A stretch of 36,004 nt of DNA from Gammaproteobacteria bacterium (GCA_024640085.1 JAHEFR010000004.1:104865-140868), one strand, 5' to 3'. Counted from the stretch's first letter, positions 9,542 to 19,188 are shown. Notes: a model not told the origin generated them from the letters alone. Numbers and translations: made by a program.

Positions 9542-10906
9542 TCAGGGCGCCTGGCTCTCGTCTACTACCTCGGCCAGCGTCCTGAGCGCGGCAGAGATTT
9601 CCGGGACCACGGGAGCGGGATCGTCGAGGCGCGTGCACGCACCCGGCAGGGACGCGATGGTGTCTGCAGCGAGGGCCCTGATCTCGGCCATGGATGGATT
9701 CGATTCCAGGGGTCTTCCGGCCCTCATCACCGGGTGCAGCAGGGGCCGACCCGGGAGGGGCTCGCTCGCCAGGCCGATTACGTCCCGGACGATACGACCA
9801 TCCTCGCCGAGTGACCGGAAGACCTGCTTGGAACCCGGCCAGGTGGCCTTCCCCTCGGACCGCTTGCGACGCGGCCTGCCGTCGTACTCCTGAAGCTTGT
9901 AGGCGATATCCAGGGCGGGCGCATCCGCCGACACATCCAGCCGGGTTCCAACGCCAAATCCGGTCACCGGGACGCCACCCCGGCAGTACTCGTCGACCGC
10001 GAACTCATCCAGGTTGCCAGACAGGAAGATGCCGATTTGGTCGAGGCCGGCCGCGTCCAGCATCCGCCGGATCCGAAGACTGCCTGCGGCCATGTCGCCG
10101 CTGTCCAGCCGCAACGCCTTGATTTCGATCCCATCCTTGTCGAGCCGCCCCGCGATGTCGATCACCTTGGCAACGGCCTCGTCTACGTCGTAGGTGTCGA
10201 TCAGCAACACGAGCCCCCGGGGACGGGCGCGGGCGAAGTCCAGGAATGCCGCCAGTTCCGAGTCGTGAGCCTGCACGAACGAGTGCGCCATGGTGCCGAA
10301 GATCGGCAGACCGTACCGGCGCCCGGCCTCCACCGTGGCCGAGCCGTCGAATCCGGCGATGTAACTGGCCCGTGCGGCCCACACCGCCGCCTCTGCCCCA
10401 TGGGCCCGCCGCATACCGAAGTCCACCAGCGTCCGACCCCGGGCTGCCAGCACCACGCGCGCCGCCTTGGAGGCGATCAGACTCTGGAAGTGGAGGATAT
10501 TGATCAGCCGGCTCTCCACGAACTGCGCCTCGGGCAAGGGCGCGGCCACCCTGAGGATGGGCTCGTCGGCAAAAAACGCCTCGCCCTCTCGCATGGCCCA
10601 GACGTCGCCGGTGAACCTGAGGTCCGCGAGCCAGTCGACAAAGTCCTGTCCAAAATGACCGCAGCCGGCCAGCCACCCGAGTTCGCTGTCTTCAAACCGC
10701 AAGGACTCGAGGTAATCGAGCACCTGTTCGAGACCGGCCGCCATCAGGAAGCCCCGCCCCGGCGGAAGGCGGCGCACGAACATCTCGAATACCGCGGTGC
10801 CGCTCATGCCCGAGCGCCGGTAGGCGTCCAGCATCGTGAGCTGGTAGAAGTCCGTCAGCAGAACGCTGCCGAGTGATCGTGGCACGGGAGTCCGGTCCCT
10901 AACCAA
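9542..10906 (-). CDS. pncB: Nicotinate phosphoribosyltransferase
   Basis: PncB joins nicotinate and PRPP, with ATP hydrolysis, to make nicotinate mononucleotide for NAD salvage. The 454-residue frame has the family opening LLTDFYQLTMLDAY, the FEMFVRRLPPGRGFLMAAGL block, the phospho-histidine region GTMAHSFVQAHDSE and the PRPP/nicotinate-site segment ALRLDSGDM...FLSGNLDEF. The longest frame starts at TTG 10906 and overlaps the pncA stop by 8 bases (TTGGTTAG). A GTG at 10885 is an alternative, preceded by AGGGA about 10 bases upstream; the true start is undecided. Coupling to pncA makes a two-step nicotinamide-to-NaMN module. Confidence 0.95.
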   Translation of the reverse strand: MVRDRTPVPRSLGSVLLTDFYQLTMLDAYRRSGMSGTAVFEMFVRRLPPGRGFLMAAGLEQVLDYLESLRFEDSELGWLAGCGHFGQDFVDWLADLRFTGDVWAMREGEAFFADEPILRVAAPLPEAQFVESRLINILHFQSLIASKAARVVLAARGRTLVDFGMRRAHGAEAAVWAARASYIAGFDGSATVEAGRRYGLPIFGTMAHSFVQAHDSELAAFLDFARARPRGLVLLIDTYDVDEAVAKVIDIAGRLDKDGIEIKALRLDSGDMAAGSLRIRRMLDAAGLDQIGIFLSGNLDEFAVDEYCRGGVPVTGFGVGTRLDVSADAPALDIAYKLQEYDGRPRRKRSEGKATWPGSKQVFRSLGEDGRIVRDVIGLASEPLPGRPLLHPVMRAGRPLESNPSMAEIRALAADTIASLPGACTRLDDPAPVVPEISAALRTLAEVVDESQAP

Positions 10907-11492
10907 CGGTTGCGACGATGTCGGCGCCCGACTTGCGCATTTCCTCTATCGCCCTGGCGCCGTCCTCGGGATGGACATCCACGGCCCTGATGGCCCGGAC
11001 CGGCACGACGACTTCGTAGCCGAGGCGATGGGCGTCGCGGACGCTCGCCAGCACGCAGTAGTCCGTCGCCAGACCGACTATGTACAGCCGCGTCACACCC
11101 CGTGCAGTCAGCAGCTTGTCCAGACCGGTGCCGTCGAACGCCGAGTAGGCTTCCTCGTCCTGTCGAGCGGCTTTCGAGACGATGACAGGGTCGTCGGGCA
11201 TCCGCAGGCGGGACCAGAACGCCGCCCCTTCGGTACCCTGGACGCAGTGTGGCGGCCATACGCCTCCCTGTTCGGCGAACGAGCAGTGAGCCGCCGGATG
11301 CCAGTCCCGGGAGAACACCACGGGCAGGTGCTCCGCGACGAATGCCGCGACCAGTCGATTGATCTCGGGCACGATTTCATCCCCGTCGGGGATCCCCAGG
11401 GCGCCGCCCGGCATGAAATCGTTCTGGACGTCCACCACCAGGAGAGCGTCTCCGGGGGCCGGATTCCAGTCCGCGATGATGTCTTTGGGCAT
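10899..11492 (-). CDS. pncA: Nicotinamidase
   Basis: PncA hydrolyses nicotinamide to nicotinate and ammonia. The 197-residue protein has the isochorismatase-like fold with a complete catalytic triad: Asp21 (VVDVQNDF), Lys107 (IVSKAA) and Cys146 (LATDYCVLAS). Metal ligands are Asp63 and His65 (SRDWHP) and His82 (WPPHCVQGT). ATG 11492 is preferred over an upstream start at 11519 because an AGGAG ribosome site precedes it and the protein then begins MPKDIIADW. It lies just upstream of pncB, whose frame overlaps its stop, so product passes straight to the next enzyme. It may be transcribed from the SDR genes upstream; the gap is 67 bases. Confidence 0.95.
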   Translation of the reverse strand: MPKDIIADWNPAPGDALLVVDVQNDFMPGGALGIPDGDEIVPEINRLVAAFVAEHLPVVFSRDWHPAAHCSFAEQGGVWPPHCVQGTEGAAFWSRLRMPDDPVIVSKAARQDEEAYSAFDGTGLDKLLTARGVTRLYIVGLATDYCVLASVRDAHRLGYEVVVPVRAIRAVDVHPEDGARAIEEMRKSGADIVATVG

Positions 11493-11559
11493 GGCGCGCT
11501 CCTGTGCCGGCAACTCCACAGATGCCTGTCAGGAGCTTAGCCCAAGCCGCCGGGTCCGT

Positions 11560-13038
11560 TCAGGGGCCGTCCAATGTCTCGGATCGCCGCGCGATGCGCT
11601 CGGCCATGCCGCCCATGATGAGCAGGTGGAAAGGGGCAGACGCATACCAGTACAACAGCCCCCAGACCCCTGCCGGGTGCCAGAAAGTGGTCACGGTGAT
11701 GCGGGTGCCCCCCGCCCCGGGCTCAATCTCGAACTCCAGCACACCGGATCCCGGGGCCCTCATCCCGAACCCCAGGGTCAGGCGACCCGGTGGCTCCATG
11801 GCCACGACTTGCCAGGAGTCCACGTAGTCCCCTGGCCGGAGGTGCGCCGGGTCCCGGCGACCGCGACTCCAGCCCGGCCCACCCAGGATCCAGTCCAGGA
11901 ATTCACGGATGCTCCACAGGAAGTTCATGTAGAAATACCGGTTTCCCCCGCCGATACTGTTGACCACAGCCCACACGGCCTCCGGCGGTGCGTCGGACAG
12001 TGCAGTCCCCGAAGCCTTCTTCGCGTAGTACGCGTGGTCGGGCCGGAACCCGCGGAACATCAGCGCGCCTTCGACCCAGCGGCTGGCGACGGCGTTTTCA
12101 CGTTCGGTGTCGAGGCTGGCCTTGACGGCCTCCCGGTAACTCAGCAAGCGCTGGGGCACCAGGGCACGGAGCGCTTCCGGATGGGCCGGTATGTCGTGGG
12201 CCAGACCGCCGATCAGCGCCTTCGCCACAGGCGTCGGCACCGACGTCACCAGTCCCAGCCAGAAGGAAGACAACCCGGGGCTCAGCACCGGGACGGGCAG
12301 GATCCGCGGCCGCCGACCCACGATGTCGCCGAACTGCCGCATCAGGTCCTCGTAGCTCAACATTTCCGGCCCTGCCACGTCGTAGGTCTCCCCGGCGGTC
12401 TCCGACAGTTCCGCCACCCGGGCCAGGTACTCGAGCAGATTCCCGAGAGCGATCGGCGGCGCCCGGGACCTCACCCATCTCGGCGTGATCATCACCGGCA
12501 GATTGTTCACCAGGTCGCGGATGACCTCGAAGGCCGCGGACCCCGGACCGACGATTATGCCGGCGCGGATCTCCGTAACGGGGACGCCGCACTCCCTGAG
12601 CACGGCGCCGGTATCGGCACGTGACACCAGGTGTTCCGATTCGGCCCCTTCCGGAAGGAGTCCGCCCAGATAGACGATACGACGGACGCCCGCGGCGCTC
12701 GCGGCGGCGCCAAAGTTCCGCGCCGCCTCCCGGTCCAGGCCGGAGAATCCCTGGCCGGCCGCCATGGAATGGACCAGATAGTAAGCGACGTCTACGCCAG
12801 CCAGGATGCCGCCCAGAGTGTCGGGATCCAGGGCGTCGCCCCTGACGAGTTCCGCGCCTGCCCAGCCGCGCCCCTCAAGCACGCGCGGGTCCCGCGCCGC
12901 CGCCCGGACCGGCCTGCCCTCGGCCAGCAGCTTCGGAACAAGGTGTCCGCCGATGTAGCCGCTGGCGCCGAAGACCAGCCACGCCCCCGTGGTGGCAACC
13001 ACTACCCCGGAATTCCCTGCGATGCTGGGACTGGCCAT
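11560..13038 (-). CDS. NAD(P)-binding SDR/NmrA-like protein with C-terminal DUF2867
   Basis: This 492-residue two-part protein begins with an atypical SDR/NmrA-like Rossmann domain. The dinucleotide motif GASGYIGGHL lies at about residues 24-33, with YYLVHSM and RRIVYLGGLLP strands following, ending at about residue 290. The C-terminal about 170 residues match DUF2867, a START-like domain (FWHPAGVWGLLYWYASAPFH near the end). Such fusions are common in bacteria, but their reaction is unknown; lipid-like or quinone-like substrates have been suggested only by fold. It lies 94 bases after another Rossmann protein on the same strand. The start at ATG 13038 has a weak ribosome site and could be slightly further in. 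Confidence 0.8.
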   Translation of the reverse strand: MASPSIAGNSGVVVATTGAWLVFGASGYIGGHLVPKLLAEGRPVRAAARDPRVLEGRGWAGAELVRGDALDPDTLGGILAGVDVAYYLVHSMAAGQGFSGLDREAARNFGAAASAAGVRRIVYLGGLLPEGAESEHLVSRADTGAVLRECGVPVTEIRAGIIVGPGSAAFEVIRDLVNNLPVMITPRWVRSRAPPIALGNLLEYLARVAELSETAGETYDVAGPEMLSYEDLMRQFGDIVGRRPRILPVPVLSPGLSSFWLGLVTSVPTPVAKALIGGLAHDIPAHPEALRALVPQRLLSYREAVKASLDTERENAVASRWVEGALMFRGFRPDHAYYAKKASGTALSDAPPEAVWAVVNSIGGGNRYFYMNFLWSIREFLDWILGGPGWSRGRRDPAHLRPGDYVDSWQVVAMEPPGRLTLGFGMRAPGSGVLEFEIEPGAGGTRITVTTFWHPAGVWGLLYWYASAPFHLLIMGGMAERIARRSETLDGP

Positions 13039-13132
13039 TGGCGGATACAGGGCGCGGTCATGCTCTCAGCCCACTTCATGTCTTTCCATCTCCGCTCTCT
13101 GCGGGTCGCCGGCTCGGACGGGCATCGGGATG

Positions 13133-14062
13133 TCAAGGCGACGGATTCCCCAGGTAGGCGAGATGCTCGGCGTCAAACCTGCTGGGTTCGATGGCAAGGG
13201 CGGAGAAGATCCCCCTGGAGTCGCCGGTGTTGCCCTCCAGGAGCATGGTCAACTGATCGCGGGTCATTGGGAACCATTCGAACCGATCCAGGAGGGCAGC
13301 CATGGCTCCCACCAGGCCCGCGGGCACCGGCACGATCAGCTTGCGGCCACCGGAGGCCGCCGCGATACGACGGATGATCACCGGCCAGGGCAAGGCCTCG
13401 GGACCACATAGCGCGTAGGTATTGCCAACGGTCTGCCTGTTTTCCAGCGAGCGTGTGAAGGCCTCCGCCACATCGCGCACATACACCGGGGACATGGAGA
13501 ATCCCCCTTTCGACGGCGACGAGCCCTGGTAGAAATTCGGCGCCGGGATCGGCGAACGGATCATCTCGTCTCGCAACTGGGTGCAGAATTCCATGAGCCC
13601 TCTCGGGTCCCCGAAGATCACCGAAGGCCGGAAGATCGTGTATTCCAGCTCGCTCTGGGCCAGGAATCGCTCGGCCAGGTACTTGGTCTCCTGGTATTCC
13701 GTCCCGTCAGCCTTGACGCCGTTTGCGCTCATCAGGAGGAACCGCCGGACGGTAGAGTCCTCGGCCGCCTCGACGACCCGCATCAGGCCCTCGTACTGCA
13801 TGGCACGGAAGGTCACACCCCGGGACGGAAACTCGCGCAGGATGCCGATATTGTAGATCGCCGCCTCGCAGTGCTCCAACGTCTTCTTCACGGCTCCGAC
13901 GTCGCCGATATCTCCCGTCACCACCCGCACTCGTTCCCGGCACCGGACCTTGGACTCGCTGCCTGCTCTGACGAGCAGAGCCGGGTCGTGACCCGCCGCA
14001 ACGAGAGCGTCCACCAGGTAGCTGCCCACAAATCCCGTGCCACCGAAAATCGCCACTCGCAT
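13133..14062 (-). CDS. NAD-dependent epimerase-like protein, complex I NDUFA9-like
   Basis: The 309-residue protein opens MRVAIFGGTGFVGSYLVDAL, a GxxGxxG Rossmann motif of extended/atypical SDRs. It carries RFLLMSANGVK and YQETKYLAE in the positions of the SDR catalytic Ser and YxxxK, then TIFRPSVIFGD, typical of the NDUFA9/39-kDa-like bacterial group. No signal peptide or membrane segment stands out. Bacterial members are often annotated as complex I NDUFA9-subunit-like, but a role in complex I is not shown; no nuo genes are present. It starts the minus-strand series ending with pncB and is divergent from menG, separated by 147 bases. A -10-like TATATT (14124-14119) lies in that gap without a convincing -35. 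Confidence 0.75.
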   Translation of the reverse strand: MRVAIFGGTGFVGSYLVDALVAAGHDPALLVRAGSESKVRCRERVRVVTGDIGDVGAVKKTLEHCEAAIYNIGILREFPSRGVTFRAMQYEGLMRVVEAAEDSTVRRFLLMSANGVKADGTEYQETKYLAERFLAQSELEYTIFRPSVIFGDPRGLMEFCTQLRDEMIRSPIPAPNFYQGSSPSKGGFSMSPVYVRDVAEAFTRSLENRQTVGNTYALCGPEALPWPVIIRRIAAASGGRKLIVPVPAGLVGAMAALLDRFEWFPMTRDQLTMLLEGNTGDSRGIFSALAIEPSRFDAEHLAYLGNPSP

Positions 14063-14143
14063 CCTGCTGCTCTCCCAATCCCACGCACGTCCTCATGGTC
14101 GGCACGCGCCATGTCGCTAATATACCTGTTGCCGCAATGCCTA

Positions 14144-14172
14144 TTGCCGGCGGCCCGGCCTCCCACTATGTT
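14144..14172 (+). promoter_or_regulatory. Putative sigma70 promoter for menG-menE
   Basis: A TTGCCG hexamer (14144-14149) and TATGTT (14167-14172), each 4/6 to consensus, are separated by exactly 17 bases. The predicted start near 14179 gives a leader of about 30 bases before ATG 14210. The spacing is ideal but both boxes are imperfect. Confidence 0.4.
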
Positions 14173-14209
14173 AGCCTCCGCAGTCCCCGACTGCCTCAGA
14201 GGGATCTCG

Positions 14210-14944
14210 ATGTCCCAGCTCTCGAACACCTTCGGCTCGCGCGAGGTCGATCCCGACGAACGGGAAGACCTGATCCGGGGTGTTTTCAGCAAGGTCGCGC
14301 CGCGATACGACCTGATGAACGACCTGATGAGCTTCGGCATCCACAGGGTGTGGAAGCGGTTTCTTGCCAGGCGAGTCGCCGCCCGGCCCGGTCAGGTGAT
14401 CCTCGACCTGGCCGGCGGCACCGGCGACGTGGCTGCCCGCGTCGCGGCCTGGGATCGCTCGGTAGTGGTCTGCGATCCGAGCACGGAAATGATGCAGGTG
14501 GGCCGTTACCGACGCTTGCCCGGTGTCCGCTGGCTGGCGGGTACGGGGGAAGCGATCCCTCTGCAGGATGGGTCGGTAGACACCGTGACGATCGCCTTTG
14601 GCATTCGCAACTGCACCTATATGGACAAGGCGCTGGCGGAGATGCTCCGTGTCCTGCGCCCTGGCGGACGGATGCTGTGCCTGGAATTCTCCAGGCCCTG
14701 GGGGCCGGTCCGCCCGTTCTATCAGCTCTTCTCCGCCACGGTGATCCCGCGGCTGGGGGCGTGGGTGGCGCGGAACCCGGACGCCTACAAGTACCTCATC
14801 GAATCCATACAGCGCTTCCCGGATCAGGAAGAAATGAAGGAGATGATGGAGGGCGCCGGCTTCGGCGACGTCAGTTACAGGAGCCTCAGCTGCGGGATCG
14901 CCTGTCTGCACGCAGGGACGAAACCAGGTGAGACCGCCGCCTGA
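14210..14944 (+). CDS. menG: Demethylmenaquinone methyltransferase (UbiE/MenG family)
   Basis: This 244-residue SAM-dependent methyltransferase carries out C-methylation of demethylmenaquinone, the last step of menaquinone synthesis. The family signature VFSKVAPRYDLMNDLMSFG is at about 25-43, followed by the SAM-binding LDLAGGTGD at about 65-73, IAFGIRNCTYMDKAL and a LRPGGRMLCLEFSRP block. UbiE proteins also methylate demethoxyubiquinol, so a dual role is possible. The men context makes the menaquinone role near certain. ATG 14210 follows a GAGGG ribosome site; the open frame further upstream, from 13871, is not used. menE begins inside its last 17 bases. Confidence 0.93.
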   Translation: MSQLSNTFGSREVDPDEREDLIRGVFSKVAPRYDLMNDLMSFGIHRVWKRFLARRVAARPGQVILDLAGGTGDVAARVAAWDRSVVVCDPSTEMMQVGRYRRLPGVRWLAGTGEAIPLQDGSVDTVTIAFGIRNCTYMDKALAEMLRVLRPGGRMLCLEFSRPWGPVRPFYQLFSATVIPRLGAWVARNPDAYKYLIESIQRFPDQEEMKEMMEGAGFGDVSYRSLSCGIACLHAGTKPGETAA

Positions 14945-16346
14945 TCATCCCCTTCGCTGGGTGACGGACCGGGTCGATCGCGATCCGGATACCGTCGCCA
15001 TCATCGATGATTCGAATGCCCTCAGTTACGGGCAGTTGTGGAGCAGTCTCGGTCACTGGTCGCGCATCCTCGGCGCGGCCGGCATGGAACCCGGCAGAAC
15101 CACCGCCGTTCTGACGAAGACCCGGGCCCGGCTGGCCCGTGCGGTCTGGCTGGCCATGTACCACGGTGTGCCATTGCTGGTCATGAACCCGGCCCACACG
15201 GCGCCGGGCCGGATGATCGGCCGGTGCGGCGTGGAACAGGCCATTGCCGATGCCGACGTCCGGCTGCCCGAGGGTGTTCGCCGGCTTCCGGCCCGCCCCC
15301 TCGACGTGCCTGGCGATGGCCCCGGTAACGAACCGTCGCCGCTGCCGATGGGCAAGGCGCAATTGATGATCCCCACCAGCGGCACGGAGGGAGCGGCCCG
15401 TGCCGTCATGCTCAGCGGCCGCAATCTGGCCGCCTCGGCCCTGGCGACAAATCGGGTTCTGGGCCTGACCCAGTCGCACCGTTGGCTGTGCTGCCTGCCG
15501 ATGATCCATATCGCCGGCATCATGATCCTGATGCGTTGTGCCGCGGCCGGCGCCAGCGTCCGGCTCAAGGAACACTTCGACCCGTCCGACGCCGCGGCCT
15601 CTATCATCGCCGATGGCATCACTCATACGTCAGTGGTACCGGCGATGCTCCATCGTCTGCTGGAAGCCGGCGCCGATCCCTCGGGGCTGACGGCAGTCCT
15701 CGTGGGTGGGGCCGGGGCGTCCGATCATCTGGTACGGAGGGCCCTGCAGGCGAAATGGCCCCTGAAAGTGGCCTACGGCCTCACCGAGACCACTGCTCAC
15801 GTAGCCCTTGGCGACCTGCTCGCTTTCGACCGATCCGTCGAACCCCTGCCCGGAACACGGATAGACATCACGATGCCGGACCACGTATCCGACCCGGCCG
15901 TCGGCTGGATACAGGTCACCGGCCCCACTGTCATGCTGGGCTACGCCAACCCGAGCCAGACGCCAGGCGACGGACTTGCCGGCAGGAACAGCTTCCGCAC
16001 CAAGGACCTGGGGCGGCGGGACAAGGACGGCCGACTGGTGGTCCTGGGCCGGGGAGACGACGTCCTGATCTCCGGCGGCGTCAACGTGCATCCGGCACAG
16101 GTCGAGGACCTGCTCGCGGGCTGTCCCGGTATCAGCGAGGTCGCCGTGACCGGCCGACCCGATCCTGTCTGGGGAGCGCTGATCGTCGCTGTTTACTGCG
16201 GCGAGGCCGACGAGGGCAGCGTCGCGGCCTGGTCCAGGGACAACATCCCCGGGCCCATGCGTCCCCGGGAGTTCCGACGTGTCCAGCGGCTGCCTCGCAC
16301 GCCTCTGGGGAAGATACGGCGGCGGGATCTGGGCGATCTGATCTGA
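14928..16346 (+). CDS. menE: O-succinylbenzoate-CoA ligase
   Basis: MenE activates o-succinylbenzoate with ATP and CoA. The 472-residue protein is an ANL-superfamily adenylating enzyme. The P-loop PTSGTEG is at 149-155, the A5 motif YGLTETTAHVALGD follows at about 285, the hinge motif GRGDDVLISGGVNVHPAQVE at about 367-386, and the C-terminal catalytic lysine is in PLGKIRRRDL. The start is GTG 14928, inside the menG 3' end (17-base overlap), which implies translational coupling. It converges on menC with only an 18-base gap. The substrate is assigned from the men context and from the short length typical of MenE. Confidence 0.9.
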   Translation: MRPPPDHPLRWVTDRVDRDPDTVAIIDDSNALSYGQLWSSLGHWSRILGAAGMEPGRTTAVLTKTRARLARAVWLAMYHGVPLLVMNPAHTAPGRMIGRCGVEQAIADADVRLPEGVRRLPARPLDVPGDGPGNEPSPLPMGKAQLMIPTSGTEGAARAVMLSGRNLAASALATNRVLGLTQSHRWLCCLPMIHIAGIMILMRCAAAGASVRLKEHFDPSDAAASIIADGITHTSVVPAMLHRLLEAGADPSGLTAVLVGGAGASDHLVRRALQAKWPLKVAYGLTETTAHVALGDLLAFDRSVEPLPGTRIDITMPDHVSDPAVGWIQVTGPTVMLGYANPSQTPGDGLAGRNSFRTKDLGRRDKDGRLVVLGRGDDVLISGGVNVHPAQVEDLLAGCPGISEVAVTGRPDPVWGALIVAVYCGEADEGSVAAWSRDNIPGPMRPREFRRVQRLPRTPLGKIRRRDLGDLI

Positions 16347-16364
16347 GAGGCCCGGGGGAGGCTG

Positions 16365-17390
16365 TCAGGCAAACACCCGGCAGATTCCGGATTCCACCGT
16401 CGGCCCCTCCGAAACGTCCTCAGCCAGCCATCCGCCCGTGTCCAGACCGTGGCACAGGCCGGTATCCAGGGCCGCCGCCAACTGGGCGACGATCCACCGG
16501 CCGGGCGCCGCCTCCAGGGTGGTCGTAACGATCACCGTCCTGCCGGATTTCCGGGCCAGCCGCATGGCGGGCCGTATCCCGCCGAGGACCATGGGCTTGA
16601 CTACGATCCGCTGGGCCGGCAGCCGGGTGGACCATCCGTCAGCGATGAGCCTGGGCAGGGATTCGTCCAGAGCCAGCGGGAAAGGGGCGACCCTGGCCAG
16701 CCTCAGCAGGCCCTCGGGATCCGCGCCTGCCAGGGGCTCCTCGACGGATTCCACCGGCAGTCCCGCCAGCCCCTCGAGGAACGACCGCGCCACCCGTTCG
16801 TCCCAGGCACCGTTGGCATCGAGACGGAAACTGATCTCCGGCGGCAGCCGGGCAGCGACGCCCTGTAGCAAGCCAAGCTCCTCGCCGGCGTCGCCCACGC
16901 CGACCTTGACCTTCAGCACCCGGAATCCTCGCTGCGACGCTTCCCTGATGCGGTGAATCAGCGTGTTGTCGGCCGCGCCGATAGCGGCGTTGACCGCAAC
17001 CTTCCCGCCGGCCTCGGGGTTGAGTAGACGCGCCACGGGCAGGCCGCGCCGGCGGGCCGCGAGGGTGATGGCCGCGGCTTCGACGGCACAGCGGACCGCG
17101 GGTGTGATCTCATCTTCGTCCACGGACCGCCAGACGTCCGCCAGGGAGAGCCCGCGGATCCGATCGCACCACGCCTCCAGCCCAGCGCCGGCGGCATCGA
17201 AGGATTCGGTGCCGGCCTCGGGCATGGGAGCGCATTCCCCGCAAGCGGTCTGGCCGTCCTCGTCCATGAACCGGAGCACCCACCCCTCGCGGTGCGCCAA
17301 CTCACCCCTCGCGGTACGCCACGGCCTCAGCAAGCCCAGCCGGTAGGGGTCGATCCGTGTCTCGGCGATCCGGACCCGGTCGTCGATCAT
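16365..17390 (-). CDS. menC: O-succinylbenzoate synthase
   Basis: MenC dehydrates SHCHC to o-succinylbenzoate. The 341-residue protein has enolase-superfamily features: the catalytic-lysine segment LKVKVG at about 158-163, metal ligands in FRLDANGAWDE, SVEEPLAG and LALDES, and the second catalytic lysine in RIVVKPMVLGG. The N-terminal capping domain begins RLGLLRPWRTARGEL, where other MenC proteins have a similar PL-x-TA-G segment. The start at ATG 17390 overlaps the menA stop by 4 bases (ATGA), so the order B-A-C is translationally linked. Enolase members can also act as N-acylamino acid racemases, but the men neighbours decide the call. Confidence 0.92.
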   Translation of the reverse strand: MIDDRVRIAETRIDPYRLGLLRPWRTARGELAHREGWVLRFMDEDGQTACGECAPMPEAGTESFDAAGAGLEAWCDRIRGLSLADVWRSVDEDEITPAVRCAVEAAAITLAARRRGLPVARLLNPEAGGKVAVNAAIGAADNTLIHRIREASQRGFRVLKVKVGVGDAGEELGLLQGVAARLPPEISFRLDANGAWDERVARSFLEGLAGLPVESVEEPLAGADPEGLLRLARVAPFPLALDESLPRLIADGWSTRLPAQRIVVKPMVLGGIRPAMRLARKSGRTVIVTTTLEAAPGRWIVAQLAAALDTGLCHGLDTGGWLAEDVSEGPTVESGICRVFA

Positions 17391-18316
17391 GCTGCAACCG
17401 CGAGGACGCCGGCGAGGACGATGCCTGTCAGCAACCCGTATCGCGCCGTGGCCGCGAGAAGCCGGTTGAAATCACCGCCGGTGGCGGAGCGCTTGAAGTC
17501 CGTGATCAGACGAAACGCGGACGGGAACACGGCCAGGCACGCCAGGGCCCACGCGCCGGCACCCGCCATCGCGGCCGTCCAGGCGGCCAGCAGCGGGCTG
17601 GCGATCACGAACAGGTCGTATTCGACGTGGCTGGCCGATGTGCCGAAAACCACCGGGAAAGTCCGCCGCCCGGCGCGGCGGTCGGCCTCTACGTCCCGTG
17701 TGTTGTTCACTACCAGAACCGCCGCCGCCGGCAGCCCGACCGCGGCCCCGGCAAGCAGGACCGGCAGACCCGGGGAAGCCTGGGCATGGGCGAACCAGGT
17801 GCCGCCGACCGCCACCCAGCCGAAAAACACCAGTACGAATAGCTCGCCCAGGCTAGTGTAGGCGATGGGACGGGGTCCGCTGCTGTAGGCATAGCCGGCG
17901 ATGATGGAAACCACGCCCACCACGAATATCTGCCACCCGGCGAGATACACCAGGTACTGGCCGAGACAGAACGCCGTCCCGAAAACCACGGCTGCCCCCC
18001 TTCTCACCTGGGCCGGCGCGAGCCAGCCTTCCGCAGTGGCCCGCCGCGGCCCTACCCGGGTGTCAGGATCGTCCGCGCCCCGCTCGTAGTCCGAGACATC
18101 GTTGTGCAGGTTTGTGCCGATCTGAATCAGCGCCGCGCACAGGGCGGCCACCACCAGCACTGACGGGGAGAATCGGCCGGCGCCGGCGTAGGCCAGGGCG
18201 CTGCCGACTACCACGGGGACCAGAGACACCGGCAACGTGCGGGGTCTCGCCGCAAGCAGCCAGGCTCGCAGCATCCCCGGACGCGGGTCCGCTCCCCTGG
18301 CGGGGACCGCGCTCAT
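17387..18316 (-). CDS. menA: 1,4-dihydroxy-2-naphthoate polyprenyltransferase
   Basis: MenA attaches the polyprenyl chain to DHNA in the inner membrane, giving demethylmenaquinone. The 309-residue UbiA-family protein has about eight hydrophobic segments and both Asp-rich motifs: [19 protein letters not shown] near residue 70 and [16 protein letters not shown] near 205. The opening [20 protein letters not shown] is typical of MenA. Its start overlaps the menB stop by 4 bases and its stop overlaps the menC start by 4, so the three genes form a tight operon. Confidence 0.94.
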   Translation of the reverse strand: MSAVPARGADPRPGMLRAWLLAARPRTLPVSLVPVVVGSALAYAGAGRFSPSVLVVAALCAALIQIGTNLHNDVSDYERGADDPDTRVGPRRATAEGWLAPAQVRRGAAVVFGTAFCLGQYLVYLAGWQIFVVGVVSIIAGYAYSSGPRPIAYTSLGELFVLVFFGWVAVGGTWFAHAQASPGLPVLLAGAAVGLPAAAVLVVNNTRDVEADRRAGRRTFPVVFGTSASHVEYDLFVIASPLLAAWTAAMAGAGAWALACLAVFPSAFRLITDFKRSATGGDFNRLLAATARYGLLTGIVLAGVLAVAA

Positions 18317-19134
18317 TGCCGCCTGGGAAACTTGCGGAAGTCCGGGGGTCTCTTCTCCAGGAAGGCATTGCGCCCCTCCTGGGCTTCAGCGCTCATGTAG
18401 AAAAGGCTGGTGGTGGTACCCGCCAGTTCCTGGATGCCCGCCAGGCCATCGGTGTCGGCGTTGAAGGCTGACTTCAGTGCACGCAGGGCGGTGGGAGACA
18501 TCTCGAGCATCCGGCGACACCAGGTAATGGTTTCCTCCTCCAGCTTCTCCAGCGGGACGACGGTGTTCACCAGGCCCATCTCCAGGGCCTGTGCGGCGCC
18601 GTACTGGCGACACAGGAACCAGATCTCCTTCGCCTTCTTCATTCCCACCGTACGAGCCAGGAGCCCCGCTCCCAGGCCGGCATCGAAGCTCCCCACCCGG
18701 GGACCGGTCTGGCCGAATCGGGCGTTGTCGGCAGCGATGGTCAGATCGCAGACCAGGTGCAGCACGTGGCCGCCCCCGATGGCATATCCGGCCACCATGG
18801 CGACCACCGGCTTGGGCAGCCGCCTGATCTGCATCTGCAGGTCGAGGACGTTGAGATGGTTGGTCCCTTCCCGGTCGGCGTAACCGCCGTGTTCGCCCCG
18901 AACCCGCTGATCGCCGCCGGCACAGAATGCCTCGTCGCCCTGGCCGGTCAGCACGATGACGCCGATGTCCGGATCGAGGTGGGCGTGGGTGAACGCCTGT
19001 ATCAACTCCCTTACCGTCTCCGGCCTGAACGCATTTCTCACTTCCGGGCGATCGATGGTGATCCGGGCGATGCCGTCGGAGCGGTGGTAAAGGATGTCCT
19101 CGAACTTCAGGTCGTCGACCGCGGTCCAGCCCAT
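18313..19134 (-). CDS. menB: 1,4-dihydroxy-2-naphthoyl-CoA synthase
   Basis: MenB closes the second ring of the naphthoquinone from o-succinylbenzoyl-CoA. This 273-residue crotonase-fold protein is strongly E. coli-like: [47 protein letters not shown] and EIWFLCRQY are all present, and the end FRKFPRRQ corresponds to the family tail. FGQTG marks the bicarbonate-dependent class. ATG 19134 follows a clear GGAGGA ribosome site and is preferred to an upstream extension at 19188. It is the first gene of menBAC and is divergent from menF. Confidence 0.96.
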   Translation of the reverse strand: MGWTAVDDLKFEDILYHRSDGIARITIDRPEVRNAFRPETVRELIQAFTHAHLDPDIGVIVLTGQGDEAFCAGGDQRVRGEHGGYADREGTNHLNVLDLQMQIRRLPKPVVAMVAGYAIGGGHVLHLVCDLTIAADNARFGQTGPRVGSFDAGLGAGLLARTVGMKKAKEIWFLCRQYGAAQALEMGLVNTVVPLEKLEEETITWCRRMLEMSPTALRALKSAFNADTDGLAGIQELAGTTTSLFYMSAEAQEGRNAFLEKRPPDFRKFPRRQ

Positions 19135-19160
19135 GAGCGTCCTCCGATAGCGGGGCCGCC

Positions 19161-19188
19161 ATTTTATACGCCAGGATACGACCGACAA
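19161..19188 (-). promoter_or_regulatory. Putative promoter of menBAC
   Basis: On the minus strand TTGTCG (19188-19183) is followed after 16 bases by TAAAAT (19166-19161), 4/6 and 5/6 to the sigma70 consensus. The predicted start near 19153 leaves about 20 bases of leader holding the GGAGGA ribosome site of menB. No convincing plus-strand promoter for menF was found in the same gap. Confidence 0.45.
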
